Assembly (NCBI RefSeq): GCF_001022965.1
Contig: NZ_LECZ01000024.1
Coordinates: forward strand, 1-64,000
Length of the DNA stretch: 64,000 nucleotides
Direction of reading: 5' to 3'
From: Enterobacter genomosp. O
GTDB taxonomy: Bacteria > Pseudomonadota > Gammaproteobacteria > Enterobacterales > Enterobacteriaceae
A program made the position numbers and the translations under genes. Every line of letters begins with the position of its first letter. Positions within the stretch are counted from its first letter, which is position 1. The notes beneath the pieces are model-generated. The model saw only the letters and a program-made list of their open reading frames with translations. It did no database searches and was not told the DNA's origin. Below, piece by piece: positions 22,787 through 32,644 of the stretch.

Positions 22787-23871
22787 TACCTGCGCTCCCC
22801 ATAATTCTGTTCAATCCAGCTTTTATAGGCACCACTTTTAACATTAGAAACCCATTCTGAATTGTTTAAATACCACTCAACCGTTTTACGTATACCGCTC
22901 TCAAAGGTTTCCTTGGGCGTCCAGCCCAGTTCACGACTAATTTTATGCGCATCGATAGCATAACGGCGGTCGTGGCCAGGACGATCTGTGACATAGGTTA
23001 TCTGTTCGCGATATGATTTTTCTTTCGGAACGATTTCATCCAGCAAGTCGCAAATGGTGTGTACAACCTCAATATTTTTCTTCTCGTTGTGACCACCGAT
23101 ATTATACGTTTCGCCGGGTTTGCCTGTTGTCAGAACGGTATAAAGCGCGCGGGCGTGATCTTCCACGTACAGCCAGTCGCGTATTTGATCGCCCTTCCCG
23201 TAAATCGGTAAAGGCTTGTTCTCAATGGCATTAAGAATGACAAGCGGGATAAGTTTTTCCGGGAAGTGGAAAGGCCCATAATTGTTTGAGCAGTTAGTCA
23301 CTATTGCCGGCAGGCCGTAAGTACGGACCCACGCCCGGACTAAATGATCGCTGGACGCTTTAGAGGCGGAATACGGGCTACTCGGTGCGTATGAGGTTGT
23401 TTCTGTGAAAAGCGGTAATGGCGTGGAAACAGCTTGCTCATCAGGATGCGGTAAATCACCATAAACTTCATCAGTCGATATATGATGAAAACGGAATGCT
23501 GCTTTTGCAGCATCATCCAGTGATGTCCAGTAAGCGCGGCAGGTTTCCAGCAGGACGTAAGTACCGACAATATTGGTTTCAATGAACGCCGCCGGCCCGG
23601 TAATAGAACGATCGACATGGCTTTCTGCCGCCAGGTGCATTACTGCATCCGGCTGATGAGTGGCAAAAATGCGCTCCATGGCCGCTTTGTCGCATATGTC
23701 AGCATGTTCGAATACGTAACGTGCGTTATCGCTGACTTCGCGCAATGATTCCAGGTTACCGGCATAGGTCAGTTTATCAACGTTAACAACGCTATCCCGA
23801 GTATTGCTAATAATGTGTCGGATAACTGCGGAGCCGATAAAACCGGCTCCGCCAGTAACAAGAATTTTCAC
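22786..23871 (-). CDS. rmlB: dTDP-glucose 4,6-dehydratase
   Basis: This 361-residue extended SDR enzyme forms dTDP-4-keto-6-deoxyglucose. GGAGFIGSA (about residues 7-15) binds NAD. The catalytic Thr-Asp-Glu lie in [14 protein letters not shown] (about 131-144), and [10 protein letters not shown] (about 167-176) holds the YxxxK pair. The start is GTG at 23871, the same start codon type as E. coli rfbB. It is the first gene of a two-gene unit with rmlA, separated from gnd by a terminator. Only about 40 bases are left for a promoter unless the terminator is read through. Confidence 0.93.
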   Translation of the reverse strand: MKILVTGGAGFIGSAVIRHIISNTRDSVVNVDKLTYAGNLESLREVSDNARYVFEHADICDKAAMERIFATHQPDAVMHLAAESHVDRSITGPAAFIETNIVGTYVLLETCRAYWTSLDDAAKAAFRFHHISTDEVYGDLPHPDEQAVSTPLPLFTETTSYAPSSPYSASKASSDHLVRAWVRTYGLPAIVTNCSNNYGPFHFPEKLIPLVILNAIENKPLPIYGKGDQIRDWLYVEDHARALYTVLTTGKPGETYNIGGHNEKKNIEVVHTICDLLDEIVPKEKSYREQITYVTDRPGHDRRYAIDAHKISRELGWTPKETFESGIRKTVEWYLNNSEWVSNVKSGAYKSWIEQNYGERR

Positions 23872-23911
23872 GCAATCTATTCCGTTAAAAAGTGAGTGGA
23901 TTGGGCGGGAT

Positions 23912-23938
23912 AAAAAAACCCGGTATCGCTACCGGGCT
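23912..23938 (-). terminator. Terminator of gnd
   Basis: On the minus strand GCCCGGTAGCG-ATACCGGGT is followed by seven T, 27 bases after the gnd stop codon and 41 bases before the rmlB start. Confidence 0.88.
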
Positions 23939-23965
23939 TGATGGAATGGCAACAACTAAATCAGA

Positions 23966-25372
23966 TTAATCGAGCCATTCGGTGTGGAACACACCTTCTT
24001 TATCAGTGCGTTTGTAGGTATGCGCACCGAAAAAGTCACGCTGCGCCTGGATCAGGTTGGCAGGCAGAACGGCAGCACGGTAGCTGTCGTAATAGGCCAC
24101 TGCAGCGGAGAAGGTTGGAACCGGAATACCGTTCTGCACAGCGTAGGCAACCACGTCACGCAGCGCCTGCTGATATTCGTCCGCGATTTTCTTGAAGTAC
24201 GGAGCCAGCAGCAGGTTCGCAATGCCCGCATTTTCAGCGTAGGCATCGGTGATTTTCTGCAGGAACTGGGCGCGAATGATGCAGCCCGCACGGAAAATCT
24301 TAGCGATTTCACCGTAGTTCAGATCCCAGTTATTTTCGTCTGAAGCAGCACGCAGCTGAGAGAAGCCCTGTGCGTAAGAAACGATTTTACCTAGGTACAG
24401 TGCACGGCGTACTTTCTCAACGAACTCAGCTTTGTCGCCTGCTGGTTTGGCCTGCGGGCCAGACAGCACTTTGGATGCCGCAACGCGCTGCTCTTTCAGA
24501 GAAGAGATGTAGCGAGCGAATACGGATTCAGTAATCAGAGACAACGGTTCGCCCAGATCCAGAGAGCTCTGGCTGGTCCATTTACCGGTACCCTTGTTTG
24601 CTGCTTCATCCAGAATCACATCAACCAGGTATTTACCGTCTCCATCTTTCTTGGTGAAGATATCTTTGGTGATGTCGATCAGGTAGCTGTTCAGCTCGCC
24701 TTTGTTCCACTCGCTAAAGGTCTCAGCAAGTTCTTCGTTGGAGAGGTTGAGGCCGCCCTTCAGCAGAGAATAGGCTTCTGCGATCAGCTGCATGTCACCG
24801 TATTCGATGCCGTTGTGAACCATCTTCACATAGTGACCTGCGCCATCCGCACCAATATAGGTTACGCACGGCTCGCCATCTTCAGCAACGGCTGCAATTT
24901 TGGTCAGGATAGGTGCGACCAGTTCGTACGCTTCTTTCTGGCCACCAGGCATAATGGATGGGCCTTTCAGAGCACCTTCCTCACCACCGGATACACCGGT
25001 ACCGATGAAGTTGAAGCCTTCGGCAGACAGTTCACGGTTACGACGGATGGTGTCCTGGAAGAAGGTATTGCCGCCATCAATGATGATGTCGCCTTTATCC
25101 AGATAAGGTTTCAGGGAGTCGATTGCTGCATCTGTACCTGCGCCCGCTTTCACCATTAACAGGATACGACGAGGCGTTTCCAGGGACTCAACGAACTCTT
25201 TAACCGTATAGAAAGGAACCAGTTTCTTGCCTGGGTTTTCGGCAATCACTTCTTCAGTTTTTTCACGGGAGCGGTTGAAAACGGAGACGGTATAACCACG
25301 GCTTTCGATGTTGAGCGCCAGGTTGCGCCCCATCACTGCCATACCGACAACGCCGATCTGTTGCTTGGACAT
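23966..25372 (-). CDS. gnd: 6-phosphogluconate dehydrogenase, decarboxylating
   Basis: This 468-residue enzyme of the pentose phosphate pathway makes ribulose-5-phosphate and NADPH. It has [12 protein letters not shown] (about residues 10-21), the substrate-binding [20 protein letters not shown] region (about 127-146) and [11 protein letters not shown] (about 183-193) with the catalytic lysine. In enterobacteria it marks the right edge of the O-antigen locus, and its alleles are often exchanged along with that locus. The start has AGGAG upstream, and the 113 bases before it probably hold its growth-rate-controlled promoter. Confidence 0.97.
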   Translation of the reverse strand: MSKQQIGVVGMAVMGRNLALNIESRGYTVSVFNRSREKTEEVIAENPGKKLVPFYTVKEFVESLETPRRILLMVKAGAGTDAAIDSLKPYLDKGDIIIDGGNTFFQDTIRRNRELSAEGFNFIGTGVSGGEEGALKGPSIMPGGQKEAYELVAPILTKIAAVAEDGEPCVTYIGADGAGHYVKMVHNGIEYGDMQLIAEAYSLLKGGLNLSNEELAETFSEWNKGELNSYLIDITKDIFTKKDGDGKYLVDVILDEAANKGTGKWTSQSSLDLGEPLSLITESVFARYISSLKEQRVAASKVLSGPQAKPAGDKAEFVEKVRRALYLGKIVSYAQGFSQLRAASDENNWDLNYGEIAKIFRAGCIIRAQFLQKITDAYAENAGIANLLLAPYFKKIADEYQQALRDVVAYAVQNGIPVPTFSAAVAYYDSYRAAVLPANLIQAQRDFFGAHTYKRTDKEGVFHTEWLD

Positions 25373-25485
25373 TACATACTCCTGTCAGGTGTGGTCGCCG
25401 CGACAACTGCGCGGCTTGAATGTGGCTTAGATGTTAACTCAGTATAGGCCCGAGTAGATAGCGGAAGATGCGATTCAGAGGGGCT

Positions 25486-25884
25486 CTAAATGAATGCCTT
25501 GGCAAAGGAGGGGTCAAATGGTCCCTCTTTTACTTCCATCATAAGAGCCCTTGGAGAGAGACACTCGACACTGTGTATGTCGCCAGGAGCAAACTCAACA
25601 ACACTAATTTCGGTATTCTCACCAGCAACAAATTTCTTAATAACTTCACCATCCCTATTATAAAGGCAGATCTGAAGTTGCCCCTGCATAACAATAAACA
25701 TTTCCCATTGATGAGAAAGTTCATGATAATGAGGTTCAACATAGCTCCCCATAACCAATGCAATGAGCAATCTTTGCACCTTATCCTGGTGCGAACTGTG
25801 CATTAGAAGGTGTGAACGCAGACGAACAGATCTGCCAGCCTGCTCGTATAAGGTTTCGAGTTGGTCAGTATCAATTAGTCGCAT
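25486..25884 (-). CDS. wbuC: WbuC family cupin-fold metalloprotein
   Basis: This 132-residue protein belongs to the WbuC family, found in O-antigen clusters that also carry fnlABC and wbuB. The cupin metal site is seen as EPHYHELSHQWEMFIVMQG (about residues 49-67), with two histidines and a glutamate, and a second histidine in PGDIHSVEC (about 100-108). It is the last gene of the operon and overlaps wbuB by 14 bases. Its reaction is unknown; a sugar isomerase or sugar-modifying role is possible from the fold, but nothing in the sequence proves it. Confidence 0.85.
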   Translation of the reverse strand: MRLIDTDQLETLYEQAGRSVRLRSHLLMHSSHQDKVQRLLIALVMGSYVEPHYHELSHQWEMFIVMQGQLQICLYNRDGEVIKKFVAGENTEISVVEFAPGDIHSVECLSPRALMMEVKEGPFDPSFAKAFI

Positions 25885-27082
25885 TGAATGCCTCTAATCT
25901 CATTTCTATAGTTTGAGCCGCAGACTCAACGGAGAACTGTTCTTTCAATAATGCACTCGCACCCAAACCTAATTTGTGGCGCGCAGCAATATCATGAAGC
26001 ATTAACAGTGCGGACTCATAAAGTTTGTCGTCCTCACCATTGATATGAATTAATCCTGCCTTATTTTTATTAACGATATCGAGCAAATCGTTACCAGCAT
26101 TCACACTGCCCAATATAGGTAAAGACTGAACCATATAACCTAGCAATTTACCTGGAAAATTGTGCGAAGAGTGTCTGGCAGAGAGCGAAAATAGTCCGAT
26201 ATCCATTTCCGACAGAATAAATTTAAATTCATCTTGATTGACAGAAGCTAGGTATGTGAAATTCGGCAGTGCCCACTCGGCAGCTAAAGAATTGATTAGT
26301 TCAACTTCATCGCCCTGACCTATAAACAGAAAATGGGCTTGTGGATGCCCTACCATGTTTCGGACAAGACGCATCAGATTTGCCATGTCCTGCGCATGCC
26401 CAATATTCCCTCCGTAGAAGAAAATAACCTTGTCTTCAAGACCAAGACGTTGACGCAATGGTACATAACCCTCAGGTAGAACTGTCGGCGCGAGGGATGC
26501 CCAGTTACGAAGGACTTCGCATGGATAACCCTTATTGGTCACACGAAAGACATCAAGATTCTTATCAGACATGAGACCAATACGGTTTGCCTGCCGATAA
26601 GACGATTTTTCAAAGAGACGGAAATAACGTTCAATGGGGGAACCTGCTTTTAACATGCCAGCGTCAATCACCCATTGAGGGAACATATCCCTCAAAATCA
26701 GATAGGCCGGACACTGGCAGCGGGTTTTAATTTTTTTAACTAAAGGCCCCCAAAATATGGAAGGTGAGTAATAAATCACCCCATCAAAAGTTTCTTTTTT
26801 TATCTGGCCTTTAATGGAGTTCCAGGCCCGATAGGAAAGAAGCGTTTCATTAATGGCACGTTGAATTTTACTCACGTCCTTGAGAGGCCCGCTTTTGAAA
26901 CGCCATGTTTTGACCCCCTGGTAGGTGTCAAAAGACACATCTTCCTGGATATGGGTGTCAGGTGTAATGACCGTAACATCATGCCCACGGCGAATAAATT
27001 CCTGAGCCAACTCATGAAACATTTTTGCACCAACTCGTGTACTATTGGGCAGGTAATCATCTATGATTAAAGCAAGTTTCAT
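25871..27082 (-). CDS. wbuB: GT4 glycosyltransferase WbuB (L-fucosamine transferase)
   Basis: This 403-residue GT-B enzyme begins with the acceptor-side Rossmann strand (MKLALIIDDYLPNSTRVGAK) and has the family 4 donor-site fold, with FFYGGNIGHAQDMANL (about residues 196-211). It matches the WbuB group that adds N-acetyl-L-fucosamine in E. coli O26 and related serotypes. The position right after fnlABC, which make UDP-L-FucNAc, supports that donor. The start overlaps the fnlC stop by one base, and the stop overlaps wbuC. Confidence 0.85.
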   Translation of the reverse strand: MKLALIIDDYLPNSTRVGAKMFHELAQEFIRRGHDVTVITPDTHIQEDVSFDTYQGVKTWRFKSGPLKDVSKIQRAINETLLSYRAWNSIKGQIKKETFDGVIYYSPSIFWGPLVKKIKTRCQCPAYLILRDMFPQWVIDAGMLKAGSPIERYFRLFEKSSYRQANRIGLMSDKNLDVFRVTNKGYPCEVLRNWASLAPTVLPEGYVPLRQRLGLEDKVIFFYGGNIGHAQDMANLMRLVRNMVGHPQAHFLFIGQGDEVELINSLAAEWALPNFTYLASVNQDEFKFILSEMDIGLFSLSARHSSHNFPGKLLGYMVQSLPILGSVNAGNDLLDIVNKNKAGLIHINGEDDKLYESALLMLHDIAARHKLGLGASALLKEQFSVESAAQTIEMRLEAFNATN

Positions 27083-28212
27083 CAGTATTCTTTCCAGACG
27101 ACTCGCTTGACATAATCTGTATAAGAGTGAACGATTCTGACGACTTTATCCGACACATTAGGCATGCTGTAGTCACTGACTTGTCGTAAAAGACGGGTTT
27201 CGCCACGAGACTGTGTTGCCAGAATATCTAGTGCCTGTAGAACACGCCCACACTCAAGACCCACCATCATGACAGAGGCTTCTTCAAAGCCCTCTGGTCG
27301 CTCATGTGCTTCCCGAATATTTAACGCAGGAAAATTCATAATGGAAGATTCTTCAGTGATCGTACCGCTATCCGACAGCACAGCACGTGAGTTTTTCTGC
27401 AAATGGTTGTAATCATGGAAACCTAACGGTTTCAGCAAGTTAATATTTGGGTGGAATTCAATTCCTTGCTCGTTAATACGATTACGTGTCCGCGGATGAG
27501 TGGATACAATAACCGGCAAATCATATTTTTCAGCAATAGTATTGAGAATGGTCGCAAGCTTGACAAGCTGTTTTGGAGAATCAACATTCTCTTCACGATG
27601 CGCGCTGACGACGAAAAATTCGCCCGGACGCAAATTCAGACGCGACAGTACATCCGAATTATCGATTTGAGACATGTAATGCGTAAGTACCTCAAACATT
27701 GGGCTACCGGTTTTAATAATTCGGTCCGCTGGGAGGCCTTCAGCCAAGAGGTATTCACGTGCAATATCACTGTAGGTCATATTAATATCAGCGGTATGGT
27801 CTACGATGCGTCGATTGGTCTCTTCCGGGACGCGCTGATCGAAACAACGGTTGCCGGCTTCCATATGGAAGATAGGCACTTTACGGCGCTTGGCCGGGAT
27901 AGCAGAAATACAGGAGTTAGTATCACCCAGCACCAACATTGCTTCAGGCTTTTCGGATTCAAGTACCTCATCAACTTTGATGATAACCTGACCGATAGTT
28001 TCTGCCGCATTTTTCCCGGCAGCATTTAAAAAATAATCGGGTTTTCGTACACCAAGGTCATTAAAGAACACTTCGTTTAGCTCATAATCATAGTTTTGAC
28101 CAGTATGGACAAGAATATGTTCGCAGTGTTCATCAAGCTTAGCGAGAACGCGTGACAGACGGATAATCTCAGGACGCGTACCAACTACAGACATAATTTT
28201 TAATTTTTTCAT
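27082..28212 (-). CDS. fnlC: UDP-GlcNAc 2-epimerase family enzyme FnlC (UDP-L-FucNAc synthesis)
   Basis: This 376-residue GT-B-like non-hydrolysing epimerase carries out the last step in making UDP-N-acetyl-L-fucosamine, inverting C2 of the intermediate made by FnlA and FnlB. The GTRPEIIRLSRV motif (about residues 11-22), HMEAGNRC (about 120) and DSGTITEESS (about 286) are typical of the family. It overlaps fnlB and wbuB by one base each. WecB, the common-antigen 2-epimerase, is a relative, but the fnlAB context decides the name. Confidence 0.9.
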   Translation of the reverse strand: MKKLKIMSVVGTRPEIIRLSRVLAKLDEHCEHILVHTGQNYDYELNEVFFNDLGVRKPDYFLNAAGKNAAETIGQVIIKVDEVLESEKPEAMLVLGDTNSCISAIPAKRRKVPIFHMEAGNRCFDQRVPEETNRRIVDHTADINMTYSDIAREYLLAEGLPADRIIKTGSPMFEVLTHYMSQIDNSDVLSRLNLRPGEFFVVSAHREENVDSPKQLVKLATILNTIAEKYDLPVIVSTHPRTRNRINEQGIEFHPNINLLKPLGFHDYNHLQKNSRAVLSDSGTITEESSIMNFPALNIREAHERPEGFEEASVMMVGLECGRVLQALDILATQSRGETRLLRQVSDYSMPNVSDKVVRIVHSYTDYVKRVVWKEY

Positions 28213-29315
28213 TAGAGAGGTCTCGCAATAGTATCAGGCTCATCACGATTGAAAATTTCGTTTGCCCATAGCATGACTATCAATTCATCATTTCCAATAT
28301 TTGTAACGTCATGCGTCCAGCCGGGGACTGTCTCAACGATTTTGAAATCATCTGAGGAAACATTCAGCTCATATCGCTCACCGGTAATCACATGTTCAAA
28401 CTTGAAGCATGCCTGGCCGCGAATAACCAGAAACTTCTCATTTTTGGTGTGATGATAATGACCACCACGTGTAATACCGGGATGCGCTGTGAAAAATGAA
28501 AACTGTCCCGCTGAAGGGGTTTTTAGCATCTCGCAAAAGACCCCTCGGGCATCCTCGTAAGAGGGAACTGAGTACGCAAACATATCGGCTGGTAGATAAC
28601 TCAACCACGTCGAATAAAGCGCACGGGTGAACCCTGTACCTACAGCTTCGGTGACAAGAGTGGAACGGCTTTCTTTGAAGCGATAAAGTAATTCCGCCAC
28701 CTCACCTACTGTCGTCGAATATACTGGCTTAATAGTTTTGTACCCGCTTTCAACATTTTCAGACAAGAGCTTTATCGCATCAGTACAAACATCATCAATA
28801 TAAACAAGATTAACAGGCGCAGAGGAGTCATTGATCGTAATATCGATGTTGTTGGCAATATTATGACAGAAAGTCGCCACGAACGAATTGTAATTAGGCT
28901 TACACCATTTACCAAAAACATTGGGATAACGATAAATAAAGTATGCTGCCCCGCTTTCAGCTGCATAGCGTTCAATTTGTTTTTCAGCTGCAGCTTTACT
29001 TTGACCATAAGCATTACCCAGTTCAGCCTGAATGGAAGAACTGATCATAATAGGTGTGCTTTTATGCTTGGCTAAAAGAGAATCGACAATCTGCTGAGTC
29101 AGATTGCTATTCCCTTCGGCAAACTCTTCGACATTTTTAGGTCGATTAATACCCGCGAGATGATAGACAAATTCAGCATCTTGCAGGCCATTTTCCAGCT
29201 CAGCCGCACTTGAACCACGGTCAATCTTAACAAGGTCACTGTACCCTGCTTCCTGAAGGCGTAAGCACAGGTTACGTCCGATAAAGCCATCAGCTCCAGT
29301 AATCAGGATTTTCAT
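28212..29315 (-). CDS. fnlB: Bifunctional epimerase/reductase FnlB with C-terminal cupin domain
   Basis: This 367-residue protein acts between FnlA and FnlC in UDP-L-FucNAc synthesis (C3 epimerisation and C4 reduction). The N-terminal SDR part has TGADGFIGRN (about residues 6-15) and YGQSK (about 105-109). The C-terminal part (about 245-367) is a cupin-like domain with GHYHHTKNEKFLVIRG, resembling sugar epimerase or ketoisomerase folds. The start at ATG 29315 lies two bases past the fnlA stop; a start nine codons upstream inside fnlA is possible but adds no conserved residues. Confidence 0.9.
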   Translation of the reverse strand: MKILITGADGFIGRNLCLRLQEAGYSDLVKIDRGSSAAELENGLQDAEFVYHLAGINRPKNVEEFAEGNSNLTQQIVDSLLAKHKSTPIMISSSIQAELGNAYGQSKAAAEKQIERYAAESGAAYFIYRYPNVFGKWCKPNYNSFVATFCHNIANNIDITINDSSAPVNLVYIDDVCTDAIKLLSENVESGYKTIKPVYSTTVGEVAELLYRFKESRSTLVTEAVGTGFTRALYSTWLSYLPADMFAYSVPSYEDARGVFCEMLKTPSAGQFSFFTAHPGITRGGHYHHTKNEKFLVIRGQACFKFEHVITGERYELNVSSDDFKIVETVPGWTHDVTNIGNDELIVMLWANEIFNRDEPDTIARPL

Positions 29316-29316
29316 G

Positions 29317-30351
29317 TCAGGCATCCAGATCGTAATGTTCACCCGCGCGCAGTGCGCGAATAAACGGTAATTTCAGCAGAAGTGATTTCATCCCTTCAAC
29401 ATCCAGTCTCTGCGTATTATGCGAGTTATAATCCTCTACAATAGAGATACGGCTATCACCTTGTTCTACATATTTTCCATAGTTAAGATCGCGCAGGTCA
29501 GGTGGAACACGGTAATAATCCCCCATGTCGATGGCGGCAATCATCTCTTCACGGCTAAGCAGCGCTTCATAAAGCTTCTCACCATGGCGCGTTCCGATAA
29601 CATTGACAGGATGTTGCTCAACATTAAGAAGGTCTTTCAGAGCAATAGCTAATGTTTCAATCGTTGCAGCAGGCGCTTTTTGAACAAAAATATCGCCATT
29701 ATTGCCATGTTCAAACGCATATAGGACCAAATCTACAGCATCTTCAAGCGTCATCATGAAACGGGTCATATTTGGGTCAGTGATCGTCAACGCTTTACCC
29801 GCTTTGATCAAATCAACGAACAAGGGAATGACAGAACCGCGGGAAGCCATCACGTTGCCGTAACGAGTACCGCAAATCACAGTTTTGTCGCTATTAACAT
29901 TACGTGATTTTGCGACCATCACTTTTTCCATCATTGCCTTAGAAATACCCATAGCATTGATAGGATAAACTGCTTTATCAGTGCTTAAGCAAACGACACG
30001 TTTAACTTCGTTGGCAATCGCAGCTTCGAGAACATTTTCAGTACCGAGGACGTTAGTCTTAACAGCTTCCATCGGATGGAATTCGCATGAAGGAACTTGT
30101 TTTAATGCAGCGGCATGGTAAATAAAATCGACGCCGCGTGCAGCGCTTAGAATGCTGGAATAATCCCGTACATCCCCAATATAGAACTTTAATTTTGGAT
30201 TACTGTATTTTTTCCGCATGTCGTCTTGTTTTTTTTCATCACGAGAAAAAATTCTTATTTCTTTAATATCAGTTTCAAGGAAACGATTAAGCACAGCGTT
30301 ACCGAAAGATCCTGTCCCGCCAGTAATAAGTAAAACTTTATCTTTAAACAT
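29317..30351 (-). CDS. fnlA: UDP-GlcNAc 4,6-dehydratase/5-epimerase FnlA
   Basis: This 344-residue member of the CapD/FlaA1 dehydratase group begins UDP-L-FucNAc synthesis from UDP-GlcNAc. It has TGGTGSFGNAVL (about residues 9-20). In place of the usual tyrosine it carries the MGISK segment (about 136-140), the Met-x3-Lys pair typical of this dehydratase group. I start at ATG 30351, with GAGG eight bases upstream; the GTG at 30360 would lie inside that ribosome site. Base composition rises from here onward relative to the genes upstream. Confidence 0.93.
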   Translation of the reverse strand: MFKDKVLLITGGTGSFGNAVLNRFLETDIKEIRIFSRDEKKQDDMRKKYSNPKLKFYIGDVRDYSSILSAARGVDFIYHAAALKQVPSCEFHPMEAVKTNVLGTENVLEAAIANEVKRVVCLSTDKAVYPINAMGISKAMMEKVMVAKSRNVNSDKTVICGTRYGNVMASRGSVIPLFVDLIKAGKALTITDPNMTRFMMTLEDAVDLVLYAFEHGNNGDIFVQKAPAATIETLAIALKDLLNVEQHPVNVIGTRHGEKLYEALLSREEMIAAIDMGDYYRVPPDLRDLNYGKYVEQGDSRISIVEDYNSHNTQRLDVEGMKSLLLKLPFIRALRAGEHYDLDA

Positions 30352-30374
30352 ATTTAACACCTCAAATCCACTAT

Positions 30375-31484
30375 TTATAACAAGTTTGATTTTATTATAT
30401 CCATATATTGTAACGCTCTTGATTTCGCAGAGGGAAATCGTTGATAAATTTCTGAACCCAGATTCAATTTATGGATAAGAGCTTCTTTGTTTTGAAAGCC
30501 ATTAACAAGAGTATCCCTAATATTTTCAACATCATGAGGAGCAAAGTAAAATGCTGCATCTTTGCATACAGTGTGCGCAAAAGGCAGATCAGAAGTAAAG
30601 ATGATTTTTTTCATGTACATTGCTTCCAAGTAAGATGCACTAAAGCACTCTAAGAGTGTTGGCATGAATAATCCATCACAAACTTCATACAATGGAGCAC
30701 ATTGACTAAGAGTTGCATTACCTATGGTGATGACTCGTTCTCTATGCTCTTTGGGGACTAACTGCGAAAAATCACTTGAAACAGTTAAAATAAACTTATA
30801 ACAAGATGGTAATATTGTAATTAACTCTCTAATTACTTCTAAGTTCTTATGAGGATAGTTATGCGAAATAGTTACTAACCAAATATCATCTAAATTTTTA
30901 GCAGGCAACCTGTCCAAGATGCTATAATCATAACTGCCAGAATTTTTAAATAACCCATTAAGAGTATTTGAAACAGTATAGACTTTCTTTTTATCAAAGC
31001 TAAGCAACTTTGTTACCCGCTCATTTACGTCATCAGTTTCAGTAAAAATTAAATCGGCATTTTTCTTAAAGTAATAGGGTTGTAATAGCTTCAAGATGCG
31101 GAATTTAAATTTCTCTTTAAAGTTCAACTTATTATATGTATATTTAACATCATAAATCAACCATGGAAGTGCAAAACCAATTGCATGTTTGGTATTTTTA
31201 GGAGACCAATAGCTAGGGCCAAAGATTGTGAATACCACTGAGATATCATTTTTTTTAACTATATCGTCGAGCTGCCTCCTAGCTTTGAAATTCAACATTT
31301 TTGATGGTGATGAGTTAATCACGATACAACATGATGCAGCATCCTCACTCAATTGTGAATAAACGACAGGAGAAACAGCCGCAATAAACGAAAATGATGA
31401 ATCAGATAACTCTTCCAATACAGAAATCGCTACCTGGACTCCCCCACCAACATACAGATTACTAGCATTAATCAAAAGATTCAC
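30375..31484 (-). CDS. GT4-family glycosyltransferase of the O-antigen operon
   Basis: This 369-residue GT-B enzyme begins with INASNLYVGGGVQVA (glycine-rich acceptor loop). The donor-site half has VTISHNYPHKNL (about residues 203-214) and the segment LLECFSASYLEAM, in which the E-x7-E motif of GT4 enzymes appears as E-C-F-S-A-S-Y-L-E. Composition is strongly AT-rich. It is the third transferase in transcription order, and its donor and acceptor cannot be told from sequence. It overlaps wzy by four bases and ends 23 bases before fnlA. Confidence 0.75.
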   Translation of the reverse strand: MNLLINASNLYVGGGVQVAISVLEELSDSSFSFIAAVSPVVYSQLSEDAASCCIVINSSPSKMLNFKARRQLDDIVKKNDISVVFTIFGPSYWSPKNTKHAIGFALPWLIYDVKYTYNKLNFKEKFKFRILKLLQPYYFKKNADLIFTETDDVNERVTKLLSFDKKKVYTVSNTLNGLFKNSGSYDYSILDRLPAKNLDDIWLVTISHNYPHKNLEVIRELITILPSCYKFILTVSSDFSQLVPKEHRERVITIGNATLSQCAPLYEVCDGLFMPTLLECFSASYLEAMYMKKIIFTSDLPFAHTVCKDAAFYFAPHDVENIRDTLVNGFQNKEALIHKLNLGSEIYQRFPSAKSRALQYMDIIKSNLL

Positions 31485-32644
31485 TGCAATAATTCCTTAT
31501 TGCTGAAATAATATCTCACGTCCCACCCTCTATCACTATAACTGCCTGGACTTAAAAATTCAGATATATAATTCTGATAAGGACTGTAAAAATTATTAAA
31601 ATAATAGCCATCCATAATACCGAAATAATTCACAGTAAAGTAACCCATGACAATACAGAAGAAAAGAAAACGACTCACACCCTGTTTGAATTCATTTATC
31701 AAATAATTTAGAGCTACTAAAAAACATGGTATGAAGTACACATCAAGCCTAGTACTAATAGTACCAAACCTTCCAAGATAAACGTCCATAAAAATCATCA
31801 AATAAACCGAAGTATAAATAAAATTATATGCCCTCGGATTAGCGAGATAATCACTATTAGATTTTATAAACTTAGATCTGCTGTCGAATAAAAACACAAC
31901 AAAAACTTTGAATATTAATGAAACTGTAAGTACCGATCCTGCAAAATCATCCTGACTATACCATTTTATTTTTTCGAGATAACCACCAGTTGGAAGCATT
32001 GAAAGCAACTTTATTAAATTATCAACAGGATAAACGTTAAAAACTGCCAAGGCGAGACCAATTATCGTCAGAATTTTTAATACGTATATATTCCCGCGCC
32101 TTGAAAAGGGAATAATCATTAAGACGATTAGCGCAGACACATGAAATAAAGTAGCTAAAACAGCAAGTACATAAAATTGAAAATTCTTATTCTCGTAAAA
32201 TTTTTTATACGCAATTAAAATAACTGACAGAGAAATTATTTGTCGTAGTGCTTCCGTGACAAATATAAACTGGTATAAGAAGAAGATGCCTATACAAAAC
32301 AAATAGTTTGTAGCATTTTCATAGAAGAATCTTTTTAAACATATTATTAGAAAGACCGTTATTAATGCCTGATAAACCCAATACCCCATTAAAAAAGATG
32401 ATATGAAAGAAAGTAAATAATATCCCGGTTCAATGGCTAATGAAAAGCTTTCGCCATTAAATAGGTCATTATAAAATAACCAGTCAAGCCCAGTTTGATA
32501 TCTTAAACCGATGAAGATCACTATCAGCGTAAATAGTATTATATAAAGGAAAAAACGACTCCTGGCATCAGAAATAATAAAAATATCTAAAAATGCAAGC
32601 AAGAATACAAAAGCTATAAAAAAATGATATATGGACACTGTCAT
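31481..32644 (-). CDS. wzy: O-antigen polymerase Wzy (EpsG-like)
   Basis: This 387-residue, very hydrophobic protein has about ten membrane segments. The N-terminal GLRYQTGLDWLFYNDLF (about residues 46-62) and the RQIISLSVIL stretch (about 135-144) resemble EpsG/Wzy-type polymerases, which join O units in the periplasm. Wzy proteins are too divergent for specificity to be read. Its position next to wzx and the absence of another candidate in the operon support the call. It overlaps wzx by four bases (ATGA). Confidence 0.85.
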   Translation of the reverse strand: MTVSIYHFFIAFVFLLAFLDIFIISDARSRFFLYIILFTLIVIFIGLRYQTGLDWLFYNDLFNGESFSLAIEPGYYLLSFISSFLMGYWVYQALITVFLIICLKRFFYENATNYLFCIGIFFLYQFIFVTEALRQIISLSVILIAYKKFYENKNFQFYVLAVLATLFHVSALIVLMIIPFSRRGNIYVLKILTIIGLALAVFNVYPVDNLIKLLSMLPTGGYLEKIKWYSQDDFAGSVLTVSLIFKVFVVFLFDSRSKFIKSNSDYLANPRAYNFIYTSVYLMIFMDVYLGRFGTISTRLDVYFIPCFLVALNYLINEFKQGVSRFLFFCIVMGYFTVNYFGIMDGYYFNNFYSPYQNYISEFLSPGSYSDRGWDVRYYFSNKELLQ

